From assembly GCA_012972835.1 (NCBI GenBank), contig JABDHK010000045.1, positions 143,063 through 207,062 on the forward strand: a stretch of DNA of 64,000 bases, given 5' to 3'. Every line of letters begins with the position of its first letter. The stretch's first letter is position 1. Source of the DNA: Chlorobiaceae bacterium. GTDB taxonomy: Bacteria; Bacteroidota; Chlorobiia; Chlorobiales; Chlorobiaceae. A program made the translations under genes and the position numbers. Below the pieces are notes generated by a model, which saw only the letters and a program-made list of their open reading frames with translations, did not search any database and was not told the DNA's origin. Positions 1 through 9,520 of the stretch are shown one piece after another.

Positions 1-134
1 CTTCGTTCGACAATCTTTTTCTTGTTGGCGACTCGATTTTTCCAGGACAATCCCTTCCAGGTGTTGTGACTGGAGCCAGACGCGCTATTGAATTGCTTTT
101 ACAGCGGAACGAAAAAACAGTGCGTGAGCCATAA
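1..134 (+). CDS. FAD-dependent carotenoid-type oxidoreductase, C-terminal fragment
   Basis: Partial gene entering from the left edge; reading frame 3 is open from base 3 to a TAA at 132-134, giving about 43 residues. The text contains LFLVGDSIFPGQSLPGV followed by an Ala/Arg-rich helix, which matches the C-terminal FAD-binding segment of phytoene desaturase/carotene isomerase-like (CrtI/CrtH) oxidoreductases, where GDS..PGQ contacts the flavin. The family assignment is from this motif only; substrate cannot be told. Carotenoid desaturases and isomerases are expected in green sulfur bacteria, which fits the rest of the window. It ends 54 bases before the radical SAM gene. Confidence 0.65.
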   Translation, partial: SFDNLFLVGDSIFPGQSLPGVVTGARRAIELLLQRNEKTVREP

Positions 135-188
135 TAGACTATTATCCATTCGCATTCTCTTTCGTTCTTTCTTCACTATATTTCATTC

Positions 189-1454
189 ATGGATACCCAG
201 GCGAAATTACAGATTCTTTCCGGCGCAGCGCGTTATGACGCCTCGTGTGCTTCCAGCGGAAGCAAGCGTGCGGGGCCCTCATGCGGTACCGGCAATACAT
301 CCAGCAGCGGAATATGCCACTCATGGGCGGATGACGGCCGATGTATCTCCCTTTTGAAAATTCTGCTTTCCAACGACTGTATTTACGACTGCGCCTACTG
401 CGTGAACCGATCCACCAATCTGGTTGAACGTGCATCCTTTACTGCCCGGGAAGTGGTTGATCTTACCCTTGAGTTCTATCGCCGCAACTATATTGAAGGG
501 CTTTTTTTAAGCTCGGCTGTCATGCAGAGCCCCGATAACACCATGGAACGTATGGTCAGGGTTGCCGAAGCACTGCGTACTGAAGAGCAGTTCGGTGGTT
601 ATATACATCTGAAAATCATTCCTGGCTGCAGCAGTGAACTTGTGCGAAAAGCCGGGCTCTATGCCGATCGCATCAGTGTCAACATTGAACTGCCCTCGCA
701 GGCATCGCTGCAGCGACTTGCACCACAAAAAACCAAAAATGCAATTATCGAGCCTATGTCGCTCATTGGGCGGGAGATAACAAACAGTCTTGTTGAACGC
801 AAGGCAAGTCGCCGGGCGCCTCGATTTGCACCGGCAGGCCAAAGCACCCAGATGATTATCGGAGCGAGTCCCGAAACTGATTTTCAGATACTTCGTCTAT
901 CCCAGGGGCTTTACAAAAAAATGAATCTCAAGCGGGTCTACTACTCGGCCTATCTACCGGTTACGGAGGATAACCGCTTGCCCGTGCTTGCTGCACCCCC
1001 ACTTTTACGCGAACATCGACTCTACCAGGCCGACTGGCTGTTGCGCTTTTACGGCTTTTCTGCTGAAGAGATTCTTTCAGACGATGCACCCCATCTCGAT
1101 GAATCGTTCGATCCAAAAACTGCATGGGCTCTGCGCCATCCGGAATTTTTTCCGGTCGAGATTAACCGTGCGGACTATGCCACGCTCTTGCGTGTACCGG
1201 GCATAGGAGTTGTTTCAGCCAAACGCATTGTCGCAGCCCGCCGCTTTTCACTTATAACTCAAGAGGGTCTGAAAAAAATCGGGGTAGTTATCAAACGCGC
1301 AAAATATTTTATAATCTGCTCAGGCAGGTCGTATGAAAAACCTGATCAGTCATCAACTGTCATCCGCCAGCGACTGCTGCTTGGCGAAGGCAGCGAAGCT
1401 GCAGTGTCGGCACTTCCCAAACAACTGGTATTGCCCGGTCTTTTCACATCATGA
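189..1454 (+). CDS. Putative DNA modification/repair radical SAM protein
   Basis: 421 residues. A radical SAM cluster-binding motif CIYDCAYC (C-x3-C-x2-C; Cys64, Cys68, Cys71) sits in the N-terminal third, and a helix-hairpin-helix-like DNA-binding segment (LLRVPGIGVVSAKRI) lies near residue 335. This arrangement matches the family known as 'putative DNA modification/repair radical SAM protein' (TIGR03916), distantly related to spore photoproduct lyase. The stop overlaps the next start by 4 bases (1451-1454), so the two genes are translationally coupled. In this family the partner is the DUF4130-type protein found here directly downstream. The reaction is not known; a DNA lesion or modified base is the likely substrate, by inference from the HhH and partner. 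Confidence 0.85.
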   Translation: MDTQAKLQILSGAARYDASCASSGSKRAGPSCGTGNTSSSGICHSWADDGRCISLLKILLSNDCIYDCAYCVNRSTNLVERASFTAREVVDLTLEFYRRNYIEGLFLSSAVMQSPDNTMERMVRVAEALRTEEQFGGYIHLKIIPGCSSELVRKAGLYADRISVNIELPSQASLQRLAPQKTKNAIIEPMSLIGREITNSLVERKASRRAPRFAPAGQSTQMIIGASPETDFQILRLSQGLYKKMNLKRVYYSAYLPVTEDNRLPVLAAPPLLREHRLYQADWLLRFYGFSAEEILSDDAPHLDESFDPKTAWALRHPEFFPVEINRADYATLLRVPGIGVVSAKRIVAARRFSLITQEGLKKIGVVIKRAKYFIICSGRSYEKPDQSSTVIRQRLLLGEGSEAAVSALPKQLVLPGLFTS

Positions 1455-2191
1455 TGAATCGTTACCTCTACGACGGTACTGTCGATGGTCTCCTGTCATC
1501 CATAGCTTGGATTCTTGAAGAGGAGCCAGATCTGGAAAAGGTAACTCTCTCAAAGCGGGAAGATACCTTGTTTGAAGAGGGATTTACAATCGCCACTGAT
1601 GTAACTCTGGCTGAATCACTTTTTTTCCGATTCAAGCAGCATGCCCCTGATGCCGCGCACACTCTCTATTCCTGCATGCTTGCCGAAAAGGAGGGTATGG
1701 AAACAAGTCTGCTGCATTATGTCTCGTTAGCTTTCAGGCATGGCGACAAGGTAAAGGGCCATCTCACCCACCCAGCAGTGTGCGACATTGTCAATGTTGC
1801 TAAAAAAGCAGGAAGGGAGCTGCATCGCATGAAAGGTCTTCTGAGGTTCGAAAAACTCCAGGATGGCGCATATCTGGCAAAAATGGAACCCGACAACAAT
1901 ATTATTCACCCCCTCGCCTACCACTTCAGCCGCAGGCTCAGGGCACAGCACTGGTTCCTCTACGACGTCAAACGCCGCACCGCCGCCCGCTGGAACAATG
2001 GCTCCCTACAGTTCGGTACCATCGAACAATTCACTACCCCCGCCATGTCCGAAGACGAAAAAAAGGTACAGGCTCTATGGCAGGCCTTCTTTAAAACCAT
2101 TGCAATACCAGACCGCAAAAATCCCCGCCTCCAGAAATCCAATATGCCCATGAAGTACTGGAAATATCTTGTTGAGAAGCAGGGGGAGTGA
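1451..2191 (+). CDS. DUF4130-type DNA metabolism protein (radical SAM partner)
   Basis: 246 residues, beginning inside the last codons of the radical SAM gene. It resembles TIGR03915/DUF4130 proteins, including the C-terminal basic segment with MPMKYWKYLVE, which in relatives precedes a fused uracil-DNA glycosylase-like domain. Here the protein stops right after that motif, so the glycosylase-like domain is absent and the gene is the short, single-domain version. A free-standing family 4 uracil-DNA glycosylase exists at 26558-27208, though that gene is widely conserved and not obviously linked. Function unproven; a role in DNA repair with the upstream radical SAM enzyme is inferred from conserved pairing. 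Confidence 0.8.
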   Translation: MMNRYLYDGTVDGLLSSIAWILEEEPDLEKVTLSKREDTLFEEGFTIATDVTLAESLFFRFKQHAPDAAHTLYSCMLAEKEGMETSLLHYVSLAFRHGDKVKGHLTHPAVCDIVNVAKKAGRELHRMKGLLRFEKLQDGAYLAKMEPDNNIIHPLAYHFSRRLRAQHWFLYDVKRRTAARWNNGSLQFGTIEQFTTPAMSEDEKKVQALWQAFFKTIAIPDRKNPRLQKSNMPMKYWKYLVEKQGE

Positions 2192-2286
2192 GGGCAGTTG
2201 TTTATCTTCCAAGTGCTGCTTGGTGAATAAAATGTATCCAGCTGCTCGGTAATCGCTGTATTGTAAAACAACTAAAATGCTTACCT

Positions 2287-2487
2287 ATGATGAATGTTGA
2301 GGACCTTCATGCAGAATATGTAACCGATATAAACGGGGTCAAAAAATCGGTGATTCTTCCGTTAAGCGATGTTTATGAGTTACTTGAGGATCTTGAAGAT
2401 TTGGCATCTGTTGCTGAGCGCAAGGATGAACCTACAATCTCTCATGAACAGGTTGTTGAAGATCTAAAGAAAAATGGCTTCTTCTAG
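2287..2487 (+). CDS. Antitoxin of a RelE/ParE-type toxin-antitoxin pair
   Basis: 66 residues, acidic in its second half (ELLEDLEDLASVAERKDE) and ending with a basic-aromatic tail. Short acidic proteins of this form, with a PLSDVYELLEDLEDL helix directly upstream of and overlapping a RelE-like gene, are antitoxins of the Phd/RelB group; the helix would wrap the toxin. It overlaps the toxin start by 14 bases (2474-2487), typical for translational coupling. A second ATG at 2290 gives a one-residue-shorter product. The antitoxin is intact although its toxin is frameshifted, so the pair is probably a relic. Assignment rests on size, charge and position rather than on a strong motif. Confidence 0.7.
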   Translation: MMNVEDLHAEYVTDINGVKKSVILPLSDVYELLEDLEDLASVAERKDEPTISHEQVVEDLKKNGFF

Positions 2488-2747
2488 CATTCAGTGGAAA
2501 AAATCCGCTGTCAAGGAGTTGGAAAAACTTGCCAGGCAGGTTATTCCTGACATTGTGCAAGCTGTTAATGCGCTGGCAGTTGATCCCTTGCCCCTTGGCA
2601 GTAAAAAGATTCGAGGGTCATTGCACACCTATAGAATCCGTAAAGGCGACTTCAGGATCATCTACTTCAATAGAGAATAATCTGTTGGTTGTTCAGGTTA
2701 TAATGGTTGGACATCGTAAAGATAGTTACCAAAAATTCAATCCGTAA
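2474..2747 (+). pseudogene. RelE/ParE-family toxin, frameshifted near its 3' end
   Basis: Read straight, the gene gives 68 residues (IQWKKSAVKELEKLA... YRIRKGDFRIIY) and stops at 2678-2680. The missing C-terminal strand is present one frame over: after 2667 the reading IENNLLVVQVIMVGHRKDSY continues to a stop at 2745-2747. Removing one T from the TT at 2666-2667 would restore a ~90-residue RelE toxin with the normal order YRIR-GD-RIIY-(V)V-GHRKD-Y. The GHRKDxY segment carries residues needed for ribosome-dependent mRNA cleavage in the family, so the short product should lack activity. Preceded by an intact antitoxin. A one-base sequencing error is the alternative explanation. Confidence 0.8.
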
Positions 2748-2887
2748 TGCGACGTATTCAGAGGAGCAACGCATGATTTATAAAGCATGGCTATTCTTGC
2801 AATCGATCAGGGAACCACTTCAAGTGCTACGCCAGACAATGGTTGTATAGATGCGTCAACACGTTCAATCATAAACCTGTTTTCATT

Positions 2888-3109
2888 ATGACAAATTCCA
2901 TCGATCATACTATCGGCAGCGGAAAAACAGTAACCTGTCCTCAATGCGGAAAATCGTTTACCTGCAGCCTTTCGCCAACATGCTGGTGCGCCACCAGAGT
3001 TGTGCCCGTTGCAGTGAAAGAGCATCTTGCCGAACGCTACAAAACATGCGTCTGCAGCACCTGCCTCGACGAGTTGATTGCAAAAGCAGGTTCAGGAGAA
3101 AGTGCTTGA
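2888..3109 (+). CDS. Cysteine-rich CWC family protein
   Basis: 73 residues if begun at ATG 2888; a longer frame from 2843 exists, but the extra 15 residues do not look like the family and the internal start places CPQCGKSF near the N terminus as expected. Cysteines occur as CPQC (17, 20), Cys26, a CWC signature (32, 34), and CVCSTC (54, 56, 59), eight in all, arranged like a double zinc knuckle. This matches the small 'Cys_rich_CWC' proteins, whose function is unknown; metal binding is inferred. It stands alone between the decayed toxin pair and the SDR gene. Confidence 0.75.
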   Translation: MTNSIDHTIGSGKTVTCPQCGKSFTCSLSPTCWCATRVVPVAVKEHLAERYKTCVCSTCLDELIAKAGSGESA

Positions 3110-3212
3110 TTGTTTTTTGCAAAGGCATAGAACGTCAGTGTGAATTCAGTTGAAATGCAGCTGTTGATCCACTACATTAGGTCATTGAATACAGTAACCG
3201 CAAAACACTCTC

Positions 3213-4028
3213 ATGCAAAAAGAAACCATCACAATTCTCGGATGCGGCTGGCTCGGGCTGCCACTGGCAGAAGCCCTCATCAAAGCAGGTTATCATGTTA
3301 AGGGATCGACCACGCAGGAGGATCATCTTGAAACACTGCGCGATGCAGGTATTGAGCCTTATCTGGTAGAACTCGATCCGGAGGTGAACGGCGAGGAGAT
3401 TACCGATTTTCTGCACAGCGATATTCTTGTCATCAATATACCGCCTGAGAGACGCGACGACATTGTTGAGTATCACATCGAACAGTTTTCCTCGCTTATT
3501 GATGCTCTTGGCCAATCGCCGGTTCGCTCGGTACTGTTTGTCAGCTCTACCTCGGTCTATCCATCCCTCAACAGGGAGGTTACCGAAGAGGATGCCGTTG
3601 ATCCTGAAGCTTTATCTGGCCAGGCTCTGCTGCTTGTCGAAGAGATGCTGATGCAGGAGAGCGGGTTTCAGACAACCGTGCTGCGCTTTGGTGGCTTGAT
3701 TGGTTATGACCGTAACCCTGAAAAGTATCTTGCCAGCATGAAAGAGATAGTCAATCCCGATCAGCCAATGAACTTTATCCATCGTGATGATTGTGTAGAG
3801 ATAATCACTGAAATCATCCGTCTGCAGCAGTGGGGCGAAGTGTTCAACGCCTGCAGTCCACTTCATCCATTGCGACGTGACTACTACACCAAGGCGGCTG
3901 CAAAATCAGGAATTGAGCTTCCTCCCCTGGTATCATCCGCTGAACCCGCCACGTATAAAATGGTGAATAGCGACAAGCTGATCAGTGCGTTGCACTATAG
4001 CTTTATTCATCCCGATCCGGTAGCTTGA
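3213..4028 (+). CDS. Atypical SDR family NAD(P)-binding protein (YeeZ-like)
   Basis: 271 residues. An N-terminal Rossmann motif (ILGCGWLGLPLA) binds a dinucleotide, and FVSSTSVYP marks the end of the core sheet. The normal catalytic YxxxK of short-chain dehydrogenases is not visible: the SVYP tyrosine lacks a lysine four residues on, and the following helix reads SGQALLLVEE. This combination is typical of the atypical SDR subgroup that includes E. coli YeeZ. The substrate is unknown; nucleotide-sugar epimerisation is often annotated but is not supported by the active site seen here. The gene is on the plus strand, convergent with the hypothetical gene at 4038. Confidence 0.75.
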   Translation: MQKETITILGCGWLGLPLAEALIKAGYHVKGSTTQEDHLETLRDAGIEPYLVELDPEVNGEEITDFLHSDILVINIPPERRDDIVEYHIEQFSSLIDALGQSPVRSVLFVSSTSVYPSLNREVTEEDAVDPEALSGQALLLVEEMLMQESGFQTTVLRFGGLIGYDRNPEKYLASMKEIVNPDQPMNFIHRDDCVEIITEIIRLQQWGEVFNACSPLHPLRRDYYTKAAAKSGIELPPLVSSAEPATYKMVNSDKLISALHYSFIHPDPVA

Positions 4029-4037
4029 CTGGGATAT

Positions 4038-4508
4038 TTACAATATAAACTCCAGATCGCACTCATCTGCCTCCGACTCCTCCACAAACTGCTTGAGAGC
4101 GGCGATAAAGGCAAGAAACCTTGCAGGGTCAATCTCACGGAGATATGCAACCGTATGCGGTTGATCCTGCCAGCCGAGCAGAACTTTTTCCCTGTTTTCA
4201 GGATTGATTGAAGCGATGCATTCATCGATAATGCGGTTCATCGAGACAAGGCTGCTGTTATGAAGAAAGGCTTCATCCCAGCTGTCGAGGCCATTGCTGC
4301 TTTCTGATATGAAAGGCAGTTTGTTTAAAGCCTCTGTCATGCCATAATGAAAAAATGCGGCATAGTCGTGGGCATCGATTTCAAGGGAGTTGTATGTTGT
4401 ATAGGTTTTATCAAGAAGTCTTACCCTGTTTATCTTTCCGGTTCTATAAATCGACAATTCACGGTGTTCTGGATTGTTGTCGTTGATAAGGATATAGTGA
4501 ACATTCAT
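4038..4508 (-). CDS. Hypothetical protein, 156 residues
   Basis: I do not recognise a family. The protein is soluble and acidic at its C terminus (VEESEADECDLEFIL), with no signal peptide and no membrane segment. It begins MNVHYILINDNNPEH and contains a stretch resembling a helical repeat near residues 85-140. Coding character is supported by an ordered frame with balanced codon use and by its tight fit between the SDR stop (4028) and the clpC upstream region, where it is transcribed away from clpC. It may be a lineage-specific gene of green sulfur bacteria. Confidence 0.6.
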   Translation of the reverse strand: MNVHYILINDNNPEHRELSIYRTGKINRVRLLDKTYTTYNSLEIDAHDYAAFFHYGMTEALNKLPFISESSNGLDSWDEAFLHNSSLVSMNRIIDECIASINPENREKVLLGWQDQPHTVAYLREIDPARFLAFIAALKQFVEESEADECDLEFIL

Positions 4509-4671
4509 AGTTGAGCCAGCATAGGAAGAACCTTTAACAGGTTAAAAGAGTTTTCTGATTTATGGAATTGCTTTTATAGTAACTATCTTTATATAAATAA
4601 TTTTTTATGTACTCTGTTTTGATGAATGCATAGTACAGGATATTCACAACAACTATACTGACAGATAAAGA

Positions 4672-7218
4672 ATGGAAGGGAATTTTTCAAATAGAGTACA
4701 GGATGTCATTCGCCTCAGCCGGGAGGAAGCTCTCCGGTTAGGTCATGACTATATTGGTACCGAGCATCTTCTCCTTGGGCTTATCAAGGAAGGTGAGGGT
4801 ATCGGAGCCAGAATACTGAAGAACCTCAAGATAGATTTGTTCAGTCTCAAGCAGAAAATCGAGGAGAGCACCCATCCCAAAGTTCCGGCAACACTGATGG
4901 GCAACGTGCCTCTGACCAAGCAGGCGGAGAAGGTACTGAAAATTACCTACCTTGAAGCGAAAATCTGCAAGTCAAATATTATTGGAACCGAGCATCTTTT
5001 GCTGTCGCTCATGAAAGGGGATGATAATATTGCTGCCCAGATTCTTGAACAGTTCGGCGTGACCTACGATCTTGTCAGAGATGAACTTATTAACATCACA
5101 AGCAGCAAGAGTGATTCGGATGAACCATCGATGGAGAGTGCCTACTCGTCGGGTGGGGCTGAACGCCAACCGAAAAAACCAGATCCAAGAAAAGGCGAGA
5201 GAACAAAAACTCCGGTGCTCGACAACTTTGGTCGTGACCTTACCCGTCTTGCCCTTGAGGACAAGCTTGATCCTATCATCGGACGTGAAAAAGAGATTGA
5301 ACGCGTTGCCCAGGTTCTGAGCCGCAGGAAAAAAAATAATCCGGTGTTGATCGGTGAGCCCGGTGTGGGCAAGACCGCTATTGCCGAAGGTCTTGCACTC
5401 AAGATTGTTCAGCGGAAAGTGTCGAGGGTTCTCTACGACAAGAGGGTTGTTGCCCTTGACCTGGCTGCGCTTGTTGCCGGTACCAAATACAGGGGGCAGT
5501 TCGAGGAGAGAATGAAAGCTCTCATGAATGAGCTTGAACGGTCACGCGACGTGATTTTATTTATTGATGAACTGCATACCATTGTTGGTGCAGGCGGAGC
5601 TTCCGGTTCGCTTGACGCAAGCAATATTTTCAAGCCTGCCCTTGCTCGTGGTGAATTGCAGTGTATCGGAGCAACCACGCTTGATGAATACCGTCAGTTT
5701 ATTGAAAAAGACGGTGCTCTCGACCGGAGGTTCCAGAAAATCATGGTTGAGCCAACCTCCGTGGATGAGACCATCCAGATCCTCAACAATATCAAGTCGA
5801 AATATGAGTCGCATCATCATGTGAACTATTCGGAAGACTCTATCGAAAAAGCGGTAAAGCTCTCTGAGCGTTATATCACTGACCGCTTTCTTCCTGATAA
5901 GGCCATTGATGTAATGGATGAAGCTGGCGCCAGGGTTCATTTAAGCAATATCCATGTACCGCAGGAGATTCTTGAACTTGAAAAATCCATAGAGGAGATC
6001 AAGGCAGAAAAGAATCAGGTTGTGAAGATGCAGAATTTCGAGGAAGCAGCAAGGCTTCGCGACAAGGAGAAAAACCTGCTCGATGCCCTTGATTACGCAA
6101 AACAGGCTTGGGAAGACAGGGCCTCCGAAAGTATTTACGATGTTACCGAGGCAGATATCACCTCTGTCATTGCTATGATGACCGGTATTCCGGTAGCAAG
6201 GGTTGCCCAGTCGGAATCCAAACGGCTGCTCACCATGGAGGCTGATCTTACCAAGGAGGTTATCGGTCAGGATGAGGCGATCAAAAAGATTACCAAGGCC
6301 ATACAGCGTACCCGTGCAGGGTTGAAGGATCCTTCACGCCCGATCGGTTCCTTTATTTTTCTCGGCCCAACCGGTGTGGGTAAAACCGAGCTTGCCAAGG
6401 CTTTGACCCGCTATATTTTTGACAGCGAAGACGCTCTTATCAGAGCTGATATGAGCGAGTATATGGAGAAGTTTTCGGTCAGTCGTCTTGTTGGTGCGCC
6501 TCCCGGATATGTTGGTTATGAAGAGGGTGGCCAGTTGACGGAAAAAGTTCGTCGCAAACCCTATTCAGTTGTTCTTATTGATGAGATTGAAAAAGCGCAT
6601 CCCGATGTTTTCAACATACTGCTTCAGGTACTTGATGAGGGTATTTTAACCGATGGAATGGGCAGAAAAGTTGATTTCCGCAACACCATCATCATCATGA
6701 CATCGAACATTGGAGCTAAAGACATCAAGAGTTTCGGTGCGGGATCAGGTATGGGCTTTACAGCTCCCGATGATTCTACCGGAAACTACAAGGCAATGAA
6801 GTCCACAATTGAGGATGCTCTTAAACGTGTCTTCAATCCCGAGTTTCTGAACCGCATTGATGATATTATTGTTTTTCATCCGCTCGAAAAACAGCATATC
6901 TTCAAGATTATCGATATTACTGCCGGCAAGCTCTTCAAAAGACTTCATGAAATGGGGATTGAGGTCGAGATTGATGAAAAAGCCAAGGAGTTTCTTGTCG
7001 ACAAGGGTTACGACCAGAAATATGGTGCACGTCCCCTGAAAAGGGCCCTGCAGAAATATGTTGAAGATCCTCTTGCCGAAGAGATGCTGAAAGGACGCTT
7101 TTCCGAAGGCAGCACCATCAGGATCGCCTTCGATGAAAAGGAGAATGAACTTCGTTTTCTTGACGGGGCACCTCCTGTAAAACAAGGCAAGCCAGAAGAA
7201 AAGCTTGACACTGAATAA
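4672..7218 (+). CDS. clpC: ATP-dependent Clp protease ATP-binding subunit ClpC
   Basis: 848 residues, full length for ClpC. Order of domains: double Clp-N repeat (about 1-145), first AAA module with Walker A GEPGVGKT (228-235), a UVR/middle-domain segment ([12 protein letters not shown], from about 456) that separates ClpC from ClpB and ClpA, second AAA module with Walker A GPTGVGKT (565-572), and a C-terminal ClpB-D2-small domain. It unfolds substrates and feeds them to ClpP, usually with an adaptor. The start at 4672 has only a weak AAAGA ahead of it, in line with poor Shine-Dalgarno use throughout the window. A strong bidirectional terminator follows immediately. Monocistronic. Confidence 0.97.
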   Translation: MEGNFSNRVQDVIRLSREEALRLGHDYIGTEHLLLGLIKEGEGIGARILKNLKIDLFSLKQKIEESTHPKVPATLMGNVPLTKQAEKVLKITYLEAKICKSNIIGTEHLLLSLMKGDDNIAAQILEQFGVTYDLVRDELINITSSKSDSDEPSMESAYSSGGAERQPKKPDPRKGERTKTPVLDNFGRDLTRLALEDKLDPIIGREKEIERVAQVLSRRKKNNPVLIGEPGVGKTAIAEGLALKIVQRKVSRVLYDKRVVALDLAALVAGTKYRGQFEERMKALMNELERSRDVILFIDELHTIVGAGGASGSLDASNIFKPALARGELQCIGATTLDEYRQFIEKDGALDRRFQKIMVEPTSVDETIQILNNIKSKYESHHHVNYSEDSIEKAVKLSERYITDRFLPDKAIDVMDEAGARVHLSNIHVPQEILELEKSIEEIKAEKNQVVKMQNFEEAARLRDKEKNLLDALDYAKQAWEDRASESIYDVTEADITSVIAMMTGIPVARVAQSESKRLLTMEADLTKEVIGQDEAIKKITKAIQRTRAGLKDPSRPIGSFIFLGPTGVGKTELAKALTRYIFDSEDALIRADMSEYMEKFSVSRLVGAPPGYVGYEEGGQLTEKVRRKPYSVVLIDEIEKAHPDVFNILLQVLDEGILTDGMGRKVDFRNTIIIMTSNIGAKDIKSFGAGSGMGFTAPDDSTGNYKAMKSTIEDALKRVFNPEFLNRIDDIIVFHPLEKQHIFKIIDITAGKLFKRLHEMGIEVEIDEKAKEFLVDKGYDQKYGARPLKRALQKYVEDPLAEEMLKGRFSEGSTIRIAFDEKENELRFLDGAPPVKQGKPEEKLDTE

Positions 7219-7224
7219 GACATT

Positions 7225-7253
7225 AAAAAACCCCCGGTTTCCGGGGGTTTTTT
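7225..7253. terminator. Bidirectional rho-independent terminator (clpC / trpB2)
   Basis: Inverted repeat with a run of A, C5GG, a short TTT loop, CCG5 and a run of T. The stem has 13 paired bases including the A/T tracts, so it ends in a U tract on both strands. It lies 6 bases after the clpC stop and 5 bases from the end of the convergent trpB2 gene, serving both. Confidence 0.92.
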
Positions 7254-7258
7254 AATAA

Positions 7259-8635
7259 CTAAGATTGCCGCGGAGGCAGTGGATTGTCTTTCACCGCTGC
7301 AAGCGATTGCTGCAGAAGCTCTTCGGGCAGTGGATAATCAGTGAGCTTTCCAGAAAGGAAGGCATCATAACCCTGAAGATCCATCAGTCCGTGGCCCGAC
7401 CAGTTCATGAGAATCACCTTCTCCTTTCCTTCCTCTTTAGCTTGTTTCGCTTCACGGATAGTTTGCGCAATGGCATGTGACGTTTCCGGCGCGGGTATGA
7501 AGCCTTCGGTATGGGCGAAGAGCAGTGCAGCCTCATAACACTCTGTTTGAGGAATAGCAGTTGCCTCAATAAGACCGAGCTGCTTGACATGGCTCACCAG
7601 CGGTGCCATGCCGTGATAGCGCAAACCACCGGCATGAATGGCTGGAGGAATAAAGCCATGACCAAGGCTATGCATGGCCAGCAGTGGTGTCATTTTTGCA
7701 ACATCTCCATTATCGTAAATATAGGGTCCCCGGGTGAGGGTAGGGCATGCCTCAGGCTCTGTTGCAATGATCTGAACCTCGCGACCGTGAATTTTATCAC
7801 AGATAAAGGGAAAACTGATGCCAGCAAAGTTCGAACCGCCACCAGCGCAACCAATGACGATATCTGGATAAAGGCCAACCTTTTCAAGCTGTTTACGGGC
7901 TTCAAGGCCGATAATGGTCTGGTGCAGCATCACATGGTTTAAAACGCTTCCGAGCGCATAGCGCGTATCATCTCGCTCTACAGCCTGCTCTATAGCCTCG
8001 CTGATTGCGATAGCAAGGCTTCCTGGAGTATCCGGTGTTTCACTGAGAATCCTGCGTCCTGTGGCGGTTTGATCGCTGGGACTTGGAATGCACTCTGCCC
8101 CCCAGGTCTTCATCATGATTTTACGGAAAGGCTTCTGGTCGAAGCTGATACGCACCATAAACACCTTGCAGTCAATACCGATAAGCTTGCAGCTCATGGC
8201 AAGTGCGCTACCCCACTGTCCGGCACCGGTTTCAGTAATAAGATGTTTTATACCAAACTGCTTGTTATACCATGCCTGGGCAACAGCGGTATTGGGCTTA
8301 TGGCTTCCTGCCGGAGAGACCCCTTCATTTTTATAGAAGATCTTTGCCGGAGTTTGCAGTGCAGCTTCAAGCCGCCTTGCCCTTGTCAGTGGTGAAGGTC
8401 GCCAGAGTTTCAGGATTGCCTGTATCTCCTGGGGAATATCAATCCATCGCTCAGTGCTCATCTCCTGCTCAATCAGGTTCATCGGAAAAACCTTTGCAAG
8501 AGCATCCGGGCCAACCGGGTTGCCATCAGGGTCTAAAGGCGGTGGCAGCGGTACAGGCAAATCAGCCTGGATGTTATACCACTGGCGAGGCATTTCATCC
8601 TCAGTCAGCAAAATCTTCGTGAATTCCGAACTCAT
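7259..8635 (-). CDS. trpB: Tryptophan synthase beta chain, TrpB2 type
   Basis: 458 residues, about 50 longer than classical TrpB, as usual for the TrpB2 class (TIGR01415). The PLP-binding lysine is Lys113 in [14 protein letters not shown], and a glycine-rich phosphate loop (CAGGGSNF) is present. The enzyme condenses indole with serine to form tryptophan. TrpB2 enzymes lack the tight TrpA contact loop and are often free of trpA; no trpA or other trp gene lies nearby here, which agrees. Whether it is the main tryptophan synthase or an indole-salvage copy cannot be decided from this window. Start [16 protein letters not shown] matches relatives. Confidence 0.92.
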   Translation of the reverse strand: MSSEFTKILLTEDEMPRQWYNIQADLPVPLPPPLDPDGNPVGPDALAKVFPMNLIEQEMSTERWIDIPQEIQAILKLWRPSPLTRARRLEAALQTPAKIFYKNEGVSPAGSHKPNTAVAQAWYNKQFGIKHLITETGAGQWGSALAMSCKLIGIDCKVFMVRISFDQKPFRKIMMKTWGAECIPSPSDQTATGRRILSETPDTPGSLAIAISEAIEQAVERDDTRYALGSVLNHVMLHQTIIGLEARKQLEKVGLYPDIVIGCAGGGSNFAGISFPFICDKIHGREVQIIATEPEACPTLTRGPYIYDNGDVAKMTPLLAMHSLGHGFIPPAIHAGGLRYHGMAPLVSHVKQLGLIEATAIPQTECYEAALLFAHTEGFIPAPETSHAIAQTIREAKQAKEEGKEKVILMNWSGHGLMDLQGYDAFLSGKLTDYPLPEELLQQSLAAVKDNPLPPRQS

Positions 8636-8723
8636 GATGGTAATGATTTGTTATTCGTTGCGGTATTTCTGAATATTAATTCCGAACGGAGTGTATTGTC
8701 AAGTATGTTCTTTTACTGCATCA

Positions 8724-8939
8724 CTATACACAGTATCTGGGTATATCCTGCTCATTGGGCCAGACCACCGTTCCGTGTAAAACCTGTACTTTTTTGAAAT
8801 AATTTTTATCCTGCAGCTCCTTGAATACCCCAAAATTCAACAAACCCGTGCAGTCGCAGAACCCACGCTCTCCATTAGTAAAGAGCAACTTAAGTTTGTC
8901 ATCATCGGTTGGAATAACTTCCAGAATACGTGGACTCAT
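8724..8939 (-). CDS. DUF2442 domain-containing protein
   Basis: 71 residues. The order 'PRILEVIPTDDDKLKLLF.NGE' then GVFKELQDKNYFKKVQV and a late VVWPNEQDIP is characteristic of DUF2442. These small proteins are very often encoded next to DUF4160 proteins, as here, where the DUF4160 reading frame ends 8 bases upstream; the two are suspected to act as a toxin-antitoxin-like pair, but the mechanism is unknown. The DUF2442 gene is intact while its partner carries a stop codon. Confidence 0.85.
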   Translation of the reverse strand: MSPRILEVIPTDDDKLKLLFTNGERGFCDCTGLLNFGVFKELQDKNYFKKVQVLHGTVVWPNEQDIPRYCV

Positions 8940-8947
8940 ATCTCACC

Positions 8948-9211
8948 TCAATGGATCAATTTTGTAGGGTTGCGGCCAGATACTGTAAGATCCCAATCAG
9001 CAATAAGTTCATCTTGGTGCAACTCAACCCAAGCTTGCAGAAGCTTCATTTTTGATTGTGGAATATGACCGTCAAGTACCTCACCATTCGGGATTTCGAT
9101 AATCACTTCCATTCATTGATAATCAAAGTGGATATGGGGCTTTTTGTGTTGTTTATTATCATTGAAGTACATGTACATGATGATCCCATAAAACATCGAT
9201 ATTGAAGGCAT
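8948..9211 (-). pseudogene. DUF4160 protein with in-frame nonsense codon
   Basis: Too broken to appear as one open frame. From ATG at 9211 the frame reads MPSISMFYGIIMYMYFNDN then PHIHFDYQ, meets TGA at 9115-9113 (codon 33), and continues in the same frame as MEVIIEIPNGEVLDGHIPQS... to a stop at 8950-8948. Joined, this is a complete 87-codon DUF4160 protein (MPTIS-type start, PHIH motif, EI..GEVL.G.LP, helix with WVELHQDEL). The codon directly after TGA is ATG, so a 54-residue C-terminal piece could be reinitiated, but it would lack the PHIH motif. Decay or a one-base sequence error are the two explanations. Confidence 0.82.
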
Positions 9212-9328
9212 ATTAGATTGTACATATTCATGGCTAAGGAATCATGTTAAGGCAATCTCTTGCTGTAGCTTGAACATTACAAAACCAAGATCAAAAAAGC
9301 AATATCGAAGGAAAATGAAAAGAAGATG

Positions 9329-9417
9329 TGGTGCCGAAGACGGGAATCGAACCCGTACGTCCATTGCTGAACACAGGATTTTAAGTCCTGGGCGTCTACC
9401 AGTTCCGCCACTTCGGC
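9329..9417 (-). tRNA. tRNA-Leu (anticodon UAA)
   Basis: On the minus strand the 5' acceptor arm GCCGAAG (9417-9411) pairs with CTTCGGC before discriminator A and an encoded CCA (9331-9329). The D arm, a long variable arm and the T-loop GGTTCGATTCC are present. The anticodon stem is CAGGA/TCCTG with loop CTTAAAA, so the anticodon is TAA (9383-9381). The long variable arm confirms a class II tRNA, leucine. It lies between the DUF4160 relic and thiL. Confidence 0.97.
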
Positions 9418-9520
9418 CTGCGCTGTGAATTGACAGGGCTAACAATTTACCATCTTCAACGTGTTTCCCAAAAAATAAATATAGAGGCTCAACTCTTTTT
9501 TTTCAAGCAAAGAGAAGCCG

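Noticed and set aside
9329..9417. tRNA-Leu as an integration site for a genomic island
   Set aside because: No integrase gene and no direct repeat of the tRNA 3' end was seen near the restriction operon.
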